NCBI GenBank assembly: GCA_902488455.1
Contig: CABTWG010000010.1
Location: 1-26,930 of the forward strand
DNA: 26,930 nt
Source: an uncultured Peptoniphilus sp.
GTDB taxonomy: Bacteria; Bacillota; Clostridia; Tissierellales; Peptoniphilaceae
Reading direction: 5' to 3'
A program made the translations under genes and the position numbers. Positions within the stretch are counted from its first letter, which is position 1, and the number at the start of each line of letters is the position of its first letter. The notes beneath the pieces are model-generated. The model was not told the DNA's origin, ran no database searches, and worked only from the letters and a program-made list of their open reading frames with translations. Below are positions 22,768-26,930 of the stretch, piece by piece.

Positions 22768-24132
22768 ATGAATGAAAATAGAATAAAAATATTGAAAGAA
22801 GAAAATATTGATAAAGCACTCTTTAAGCTTGGGATTCCTATGGTTATCAGCTTATTGGTAGCTGCGTTATACAATGTTGTAGATACTTATTTTGTTTCTG
22901 GACTTGGGAAAGAAGCTGTAGCTGCCGTTTCAGTTGCATTTCCAATTCAACTTATCTTTTTAGGAATAGGATTAACATTTGGAGCAGGAGCAGGCTCTTA
23001 TATTTCACGATTATTAGGAGCGAAAAATAACAAAGAAGCAAATATTGTAGCTACAGTTTCTTTATTTTCTAGCGCTATTATGGCGATAATACTAGCAATT
23101 GTGTTATTTTACTCTTTAGATAGTGTGATGAAGTTTATGGGAGCGACTCCAGTTATTATGGAACTTGCTAAAACATATACTAGTCTGTTTATAATAGGTG
23201 GAGTTTTAGGAGCTGTGAATGTTACTCTAGGGAATTTAGCAGTTTCACAGGGAGCAGCTAAAATCTCCTTGAAAGCAATGATTGTAGGATCTTTATCAAA
23301 TATAATTTTAGATCCAATATTCATCTTTAAATTAAATTTGGGAGTGAAAGGTGCTGCAATTGCAACACTAATAGCTAGAGTTATAACTAGCTTAATGTAT
23401 CTTATTTACTTTATTGGAGATAAAAATTTAATTAAAATTAAAATACAGAACTTCAAACCTACAGTTGCAATTTATAAAGAAATACTAAAAATAGGAATAT
23501 CTCTATTAATACTTCAGATTTTGCAAACCATAGCAATAAGTAAAATATCTTATGCTGCTTCTTTTTATGGAGAAGAAGCAATAGCAGCAATGGGAATAGT
23601 TCTTAGAATAGTAACTCTTGGTACAAATGTAGTAGCAGGATATATGAAAGGATTACAACCTATAGCAGGTTTTAATTACGGAGCTAAAGATTATGAAAGA
23701 GTACAAGAAGCTATAAAATCGAGTATAAAATGGACGACTCTATTTTGTATAGTTTGGACAGCTATTATATATTTATTTGTACCAAGTATATTATCAATAT
23801 TTGGGAAAGATAAGGATGTACTGAGGATAGCAATTCCAGCTTTAAGAGCAGCAGTAATTATGTTTATAACATTTGGGTTTCAATTTACCTATGCAACATT
23901 ATATTTAGCAATAGGTAAAGCATTGGCTGGAGCTTTTTTAAATTCCCTAAGACAAGGCATTGTATTTATCCCAGTTATTTTACTATTACCCAAAATGATG
24001 GGATTAGATGGTGTGATATATGCTCAAGCAATATCGGATGTATTGACAACAATAATTACGGTTCCATTTGCTCTTAGCGTTTCTAAGCAATTGGAATCAA
24101 AAATAATTTTCAGTAAAAATTTTAAAATTTGA
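22768..24132 (+). CDS. MATE-family multidrug efflux transporter
   Basis: A 454-residue membrane protein with about twelve hydrophobic segments. Signatures include KLGIPMVISLLVAALYNVVDT near the N-terminus, GLGKEAVAAVSVAFPIQ, GAGAGSYISRLLGAK and LQPIAGFNYGAK in the second half, all typical of the MatE fold (NorM/DinF/MepA-type). It exports drugs or metabolites using an ion gradient; the substrate is unknown. The ATG at 22768 has GGAG nine bases upstream; an ATG at 22753 would add five residues. It has its own promoter and leader, is not part of a phage function, and is cargo between the late regulator and the HNH gene. Confidence 0.92.
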   Translation: MNENRIKILKEENIDKALFKLGIPMVISLLVAALYNVVDTYFVSGLGKEAVAAVSVAFPIQLIFLGIGLTFGAGAGSYISRLLGAKNNKEANIVATVSLFSSAIMAIILAIVLFYSLDSVMKFMGATPVIMELAKTYTSLFIIGGVLGAVNVTLGNLAVSQGAAKISLKAMIVGSLSNIILDPIFIFKLNLGVKGAAIATLIARVITSLMYLIYFIGDKNLIKIKIQNFKPTVAIYKEILKIGISLLILQILQTIAISKISYAASFYGEEAIAAMGIVLRIVTLGTNVVAGYMKGLQPIAGFNYGAKDYERVQEAIKSSIKWTTLFCIVWTAIIYLFVPSILSIFGKDKDVLRIAIPALRAAVIMFITFGFQFTYATLYLAIGKALAGAFLNSLRQGIVFIPVILLLPKMMGLDGVIYAQAISDVLTTIITVPFALSVSKQLESKIIFSKNFKI

Positions 24133-24219
24133 ATTTAATCAATTTAAATGAGAGTAAAGTTGATAGAATGAGAGTAAGTAGTTGTAGTATAGTTAAAATA
24201 GCAAAAGAATAATTAAAAG

Positions 24220-24249
24220 AGCCTTGGAGATTTCACCTTCAAGGCTTTC
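24220..24249 (+). terminator. Terminator-like hairpin before the HNH gene
   Basis: AGCCTTG (24220-24226) pairs with CAAGGCT (24240-24246), then TTCTTTA. The T-run is weak. The stretch 24133-24265 otherwise holds only a short direct repeat, AATGAGAGTAA. Confidence 0.55.
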
Positions 24250-24265
24250 TTTATGGAGTGATAAA

Positions 24266-24625
24266 GTGCCGACAAAACCTAAGAGACCATGTTCACATCC
24301 AGGTTGTCCTGAATTAGTTGATGGACGATTCTGAAAGAAACATGAGAAAGAATACAACAGAAACTATGAAAAATATAAAAGAGATCCTAAAACGCATAAG
24401 CGTTATGGAAAAGCATGGAGGGTTATAAGAAAAAGATATGTCAGTGAACATCCACTTTGCGAGATGTGTTTAAAAGAGAATAGAATGGCAAAGGTAGAGG
24501 AAGTACATCACATACTTCCTCTTTCTCGTGGTGGAACTAATGACGAAGATAATCTTATGAGTCTTTGTAAATCTTGTCACTCAAAGATTCATGCTGAGCG
24601 TGGAGATAGATTCGGACGAGAATAG
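24266..24625 (+). pseudogene. HNH endonuclease gene interrupted by TGA at a cysteine position
   Basis: A GTG behind GGAGTGAT opens MPTKPKRPCSHPGCPELVDGRF, then TGA at 24332-24334 (codon 23). Continuing in the same frame gives KKHEKEYNRNYEKYKRDPKTH and, later, PLCEMC, VHHILPLSRGGTNDEDNL and LCKSCHSKIH, ending TAG at 24623-24625. This is a full HNH endonuclease of the kind next to terminase genes, where it helps cos packaging. Homologs, as I recall them, have Cys right after GRF, so one base change from TGT/TGC explains the stop. No in-frame restart would keep the N-terminal zinc motif. Confidence 0.85.
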
Positions 24626-24718
24626 TTTTGAGGGAGGGGGAGTCTTAATCTCTACGATTGATTTCTCTACCAACGGTGCCGCCCTCTCACGCACAAAAAA
24701 ACGGGTTCAAAGGGGGTA

Positions 24719-25600
24719 TTAAAGAATATCTTTCCAATTAGAAGGAAAACCCATAAATTTATAGTTGAAGTAGCCTTGGTATTTATTAAAGGTATTTTCT
24801 AAATCTTTTAAAAGGGATTCCCATTGGTCGTTTGAGTTTAAAATTCTCTTTATGATTAAAAGAATGGGGAATATTTTATTTTGTTTGCCTTTATATTGTT
24901 CGTTTTCAGAATAAAGACGGGGAGTTTCTTTTAAAGGCATATTATAAAGTCGAGTGTAATGGGCACAAATATTTCTTACTTCAACGAGACATAGAATCCA
25001 ATTTTTTAAATATTTAGGATCTGTGTTGTAATAATTAGAAATTTCTTTTTGATCTTCATCCTTAAGAATACTAAACAAAGAAGATAAATTTCCAAAAGAC
25101 ATGAGTTCAACGGATACCCAGATTGGAAACTTTCCATCATATTTTTTTAGGTGGTGTTTAACAAATGGTTTATTCTTTTGCCTGTCAACTTCGTTGCTCA
25201 GATTCTCATTTATGATGGAATATATGGTTTGGCCTTTTTTATTCGTTTTATGAATAAAATTATCTTCGTGCATAAGTACATCGGAACCATACGTCATAGC
25301 TAGGTGATAAGCAATTTGTGTTCTAAGCTCTATTTCAATTTGCTCAATAGTTCTAATGAGATTGTTTTTAAATTGGCTATCAAAGCAATAAAGATTAAAG
25401 AGATGCTCGATAGTAATATGATTCTTATAGTGCTCTTTATTATTATATTTTTTAAGACCAATACCATAACCTGAAAGTCTATAATAATTTACTTTTTTCA
25501 AAATTTCTGTTGCATAAACTTCATCTTTGATTTTTAAGTTATGGTCAATTTTTAATTTGGTAATTTGATCTTCGTAGTTTAAAGCAGGTTTTAATGTCAT
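24719..25600 (-). CDS. Abi_2 (AbiD/AbiF-like) abortive-infection HEPN protein
   Basis: A 293-residue Abi_2 family protein; this family includes AbiD and AbiF, lactococcal abortive-infection proteins. The N-terminus has NYEDQITKLKIDHNLKI and KKVNYYRLSGYGIGLKKY. The HEPN-type RNase motif Rx4H is seen in VEVRNICAHYTRLYN (about residues 212-226). ELRTQIAYHLAMTYG and PIWVSVELMSFGNLSSLFS are further family blocks. It starts at ATG 25600 behind AAGGAG. It runs against the surrounding phage genes, has its own promoter and follows a short structured RNA, so it is a self-contained defence or toxin cassette. Confidence 0.92.
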   Translation of the reverse strand: MTLKPALNYEDQITKLKIDHNLKIKDEVYATEILKKVNYYRLSGYGIGLKKYNNKEHYKNHITIEHLFNLYCFDSQFKNNLIRTIEQIEIELRTQIAYHLAMTYGSDVLMHEDNFIHKTNKKGQTIYSIINENLSNEVDRQKNKPFVKHHLKKYDGKFPIWVSVELMSFGNLSSLFSILKDEDQKEISNYYNTDPKYLKNWILCLVEVRNICAHYTRLYNMPLKETPRLYSENEQYKGKQNKIFPILLIIKRILNSNDQWESLLKDLENTFNKYQGYFNYKFMGFPSNWKDIL

Positions 25601-25618
25601 ATAAGTTCTCCTTAATAT

Positions 25619-25682
25619 AAAAAAGCCCTCTCCGTGGTCCGCATGTAGAAAATCTACATTAAGCGTGGAGAGGTTCTGTTAA
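25619..25682 (-). ncRNA. Compact hairpin RNA with terminator upstream of the Abi gene
   Basis: On the minus strand the transcript would begin near 25682. It forms CCTCTCC/GGAGAGG (plus coordinates 25667-25673 with 25627-25633), an inner CGC/GCG (25663-25665 with 25640-25642) and an apical ATGTAGA/TCTACAT (25653-25659 with 25643-25649), and ends in six Ts (25624-25619). The 3' strand has an unpaired GACCA between inner and outer stems. A small RNA upstream of abiF-type genes has, as I recall, been reported from comparative genomics, so this may be a member. Confidence 0.65.
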
Positions 25683-25688
25683 ATTAAT

Positions 25689-25715
25689 TATAACATAGAA
25701 CTAGTCAAAGTCAAT
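25689..25715 (-). promoter_or_regulatory. Promoter of the Abi RNA/gene cassette
   Basis: Minus-strand TTGACT, 16 bases, then TATAAT with TG one base upstream of the -10 (extended -10). It lies between the cassette and the terminase gene and reads away from it. Confidence 0.7.
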
Positions 25716-25722
25716 AACATAC

Positions 25723-26331
25723 ATGAGAAAAGAAATAAAACAACTAGGAGGTGATACTATCGCTAAAGACGGAACATACAGAGGTGGAAGAAGAGTAAAA
25801 GCAGGAGGGAAACCACAGCCTGCTGCTGAAAAAATAGAAAAAGGTAAAAAAGTAGAAATACTAATGAATGATATTCCAACATTTACTCCAGAAGAAATAG
25901 ATGCAGTTGACTTACCAGATGGAGCAGTTCTTGATGGAACAGATATGCCAACACCTAGTGACTACCTGTCTGCGAAGCAGAAGAATGGTATACCACTAGG
26001 TGCGGATGAAATATATAAAGAGACATGGGGTTGGTTAAAACAGAGAAACTGTGAGAACTTAGTAAATCCAAGATTATTAGAATCCTACTCTCAGGCTTTT
26101 GCAAGATACATTCAATGTGAAGAAGCAATAAGTCAATTTGGATTATTAGGAAAACACCCAACAACAGGTGGAGTTATTGCATCTCCATTTGTACAGATGT
26201 CTAGTCAGTTTCAAAAGACAGCCAACCTTTTATGGTACGAAATTTATGACATAGTTAAAGAAAACTGCACTGAAGTTTATGAAGACTATGGAGAAGATAT
26301 GATGGAAAAATTACTAAGGAGTAGAAAGTAA
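25723..26331 (+). CDS. P27-family phage terminase small subunit
   Basis: The small terminase subunit recognises phage DNA for packaging. The 202-residue protein has DGTYRGGRRVKAGGKPQPAAE near the N-terminus, then LSAKQKNGIPLGADEIYKETW, NPRLLESYSQAFARYIQCEEAI, KHPTTGGVIASPFVQMS and a C-terminal EDYGEDMMEKLLRSRK. The ATG at 25723 has no Shine-Dalgarno upstream. A perfect AGGAGGTGAT lies inside at 25746-25755 with an ATC codon (25759) at ideal distance. Either initiation was disturbed by the Abi insertion or a non-AUG start is used. Confidence 0.88.
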   Translation: MRKEIKQLGGDTIAKDGTYRGGRRVKAGGKPQPAAEKIEKGKKVEILMNDIPTFTPEEIDAVDLPDGAVLDGTDMPTPSDYLSAKQKNGIPLGADEIYKETWGWLKQRNCENLVNPRLLESYSQAFARYIQCEEAISQFGLLGKHPTTGGVIASPFVQMSSQFQKTANLLWYEIYDIVKENCTEVYEDYGEDMMEKLLRSRK

Positions 26332-26340
26332 GGTGATTAA

Positions 26341-26930
26341 ATGTTTGAAAAAGTAAATCCAAAGCACCCTGACAAACAAGCAGATTGTATTGCAGGTGCA
26401 ATTGTAGATTTAGCATATAAAGAAAAGGAGAACCCTAAAATTGCAGTCGAAGTTTTGCTGGGACATGGAAATTGTCATGTGATTATAGAAACGGACTGCA
26501 AGTTAGATGTTGAAGAAATCAAATCAGCTATTAAGAGAATAGCAGGAGAAGTAAAAGCCGATGTAAAAATTGTAGAGCAAGACACTCACTTATCGAACAA
26601 TCAAAAAGAAAAGATTAGATGTGGGGATAATGGAATATTTAAAGGAGTGCCTACATCTGAAGAAGAAAAGAAACTCTCAACTATATCCAGAGAAATTTAT
26701 AGGAACTACCCATATGATGGGAAATATATTCTCGATAGAGATAAACTTATTATTTGCCAGTCTAATGTGTCTACGGAAATTTTAAAGTCAATCTATCCGA
26801 AGACAATCATTAATCCATTAGGAGATTGGACTGGAGGGTTTAATGTTGATACTGGAGCAACTAATAGAAAACTCGGCTCTGATATGGGAAGAGCAGTAAC
26901 TGGTGGAGGTCTTCATGGTAAAGACCTATC
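26341..26930 (+). CDS. Divergent S-adenosylmethionine synthetase, phage-encoded (partial)
   Basis: The gene starts at ATG 26341 behind AGGTGAT and runs off the window after 196 codons. The start MFEKVNPKHPDKQADCIAGAIVD (in order) matches the SAM synthetase motif GHPDKxxDxxxDAxLD. Later INPLGDWTGGFNVDTGATN and GGGLHGKDL correspond to the INPSGRFxxGGPxxDxGLTGRK and GGGAFSGKD regions. The middle is shorter and diverged compared with cellular MetK. Enzymes of this type occur in Firmicute phages next to DNA methylases, so it may supply SAM for phage DNA methylation. Whether it is active is unknown. Confidence 0.82.
   Translation, partial: MFEKVNPKHPDKQADCIAGAIVDLAYKEKENPKIAVEVLLGHGNCHVIIETDCKLDVEEIKSAIKRIAGEVKADVKIVEQDTHLSNNQKEKIRCGDNGIFKGVPTSEEEKKLSTISREIYRNYPYDGKYILDRDKLIICQSNVSTEILKSIYPKTIINPLGDWTGGFNVDTGATNRKLGSDMGRAVTGGGLHGKDL

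Larger units (their letters stand above)
9090..26930. mobile_element. Phage-like integrated element, left and middle part
   Basis: From the second rlmD tail to the window end the genes form a known phage-type order: ImmA and XRE control genes, DUF2800, DUF2815, family-A polymerase, Rha, primase-helicase, VRR-NUC, SNF2 helicase, DUF1492, HNH and P27 terminase small subunit. Capsid and lysis genes would lie right of the window. The element carries at least two cargo cassettes (MATE and Abi). Its right boundary is not visible. Confidence 0.85.

Noticed and set aside
24332..24380. Selenocysteine insertion at the HNH TGA
   Set aside because: No convincing stem-loop follows the TGA, and TGA is a normal stop for several genes here (tsaD, cvfB). 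A nonsense mutation is simpler.
24497..24521. Perfect 9-bp hairpin (GAGGAAGTA with TACTTCCTC) followed by TTTC inside the HNH frame
   Set aside because: It lies in the codons for the HNH core, has a weak T-run, and is most simply a coincidence of coding sequence.
1..26930. CRISPR arrays, tRNA or rRNA genes, insertion sequences with DDE transposases
   Set aside because: No spaced repeat arrays, tRNA-like cloverleafs with CCA ends, rRNA segments or transposase motifs were seen on either strand by eye.

Overview
The window looks like a low-GC Gram-positive anaerobe chromosome, probably class Tissierellia (Peptoniphilus/Anaerococcus/Finegoldia-like). That placement rests on A+T-rich codon use, strong Shine-Dalgarno sites, gene content and the protein sequences, and is a family-level guess only.

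Bases 1-7136 are ordinary chromosome read left to right. They hold the end of a nitroreductase, the t6A tRNA-modification operon (tsaE, tsaB, rimI-type acetyltransferase, tsaD) with overlapping genes, CTP synthase (pyrG) behind its own promoter and a leader hairpin, an unrecognised 204-residue protein, an S1-domain CvfB-like protein and a TrmA/RlmD-family rRNA uracil methyltransferase.

The 3' end of the methyltransferase gene is an integration site. From about 7101 a stretch of roughly 205 bases (the last 12 codons, the stop, a terminator hairpin and about 100 bases beyond) recurs, diverged, at 9054-9262. Between the copies lies a 2-kb unit with a serine recombinase and a 202-residue protein. 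To the right of the second copy a much larger phage-like element begins and runs off the window. I read this as two related elements stacked in one site. Phage Phi-m46.1 of Streptococcus pyogenes is known to use a 23S rRNA uracil methyltransferase gene as its target, so the site has precedent.

The large element (about 9090-26930) has divergent control genes around a 48-bp palindromic promoter/operator: an XRE repressor and an ImmA/IrrE-type metallopeptidase on the minus strand, and a small protein on the plus strand. Next comes a long rightward early/replication module: sigma-region-4-like regulator, two small proteins, DUF2800 nuclease-like protein, DUF2815 protein, family-A DNA polymerase, Rha-type regulator, two small accessory genes, primase-helicase, VRR-NUC nuclease, SNF2 helicase and a DUF1492/RinA-like regulator. 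A MATE efflux gene with an elaborate attenuator-like leader is inserted as cargo. After it come a broken HNH gene, an Abi_2/HEPN gene on the minus strand preceded by a compact RNA hairpin with its own promoter and terminator, the terminase small subunit and a divergent, truncated S-adenosylmethionine synthetase.

The most unusual features are RNA-level. The Abi cassette has promoter-RNA-terminator-toxin layout. The MATE leader contains mutually exclusive hairpins and a 29-codon leader ORF. A 91-nt hairpin ends in a T-run before the sigma-like gene. Four leaders in the replication module fold so that the Shine-Dalgarno site is wholly or partly paired. A near-100-bp palindrome after the primase-helicase gene could be the element's origin.
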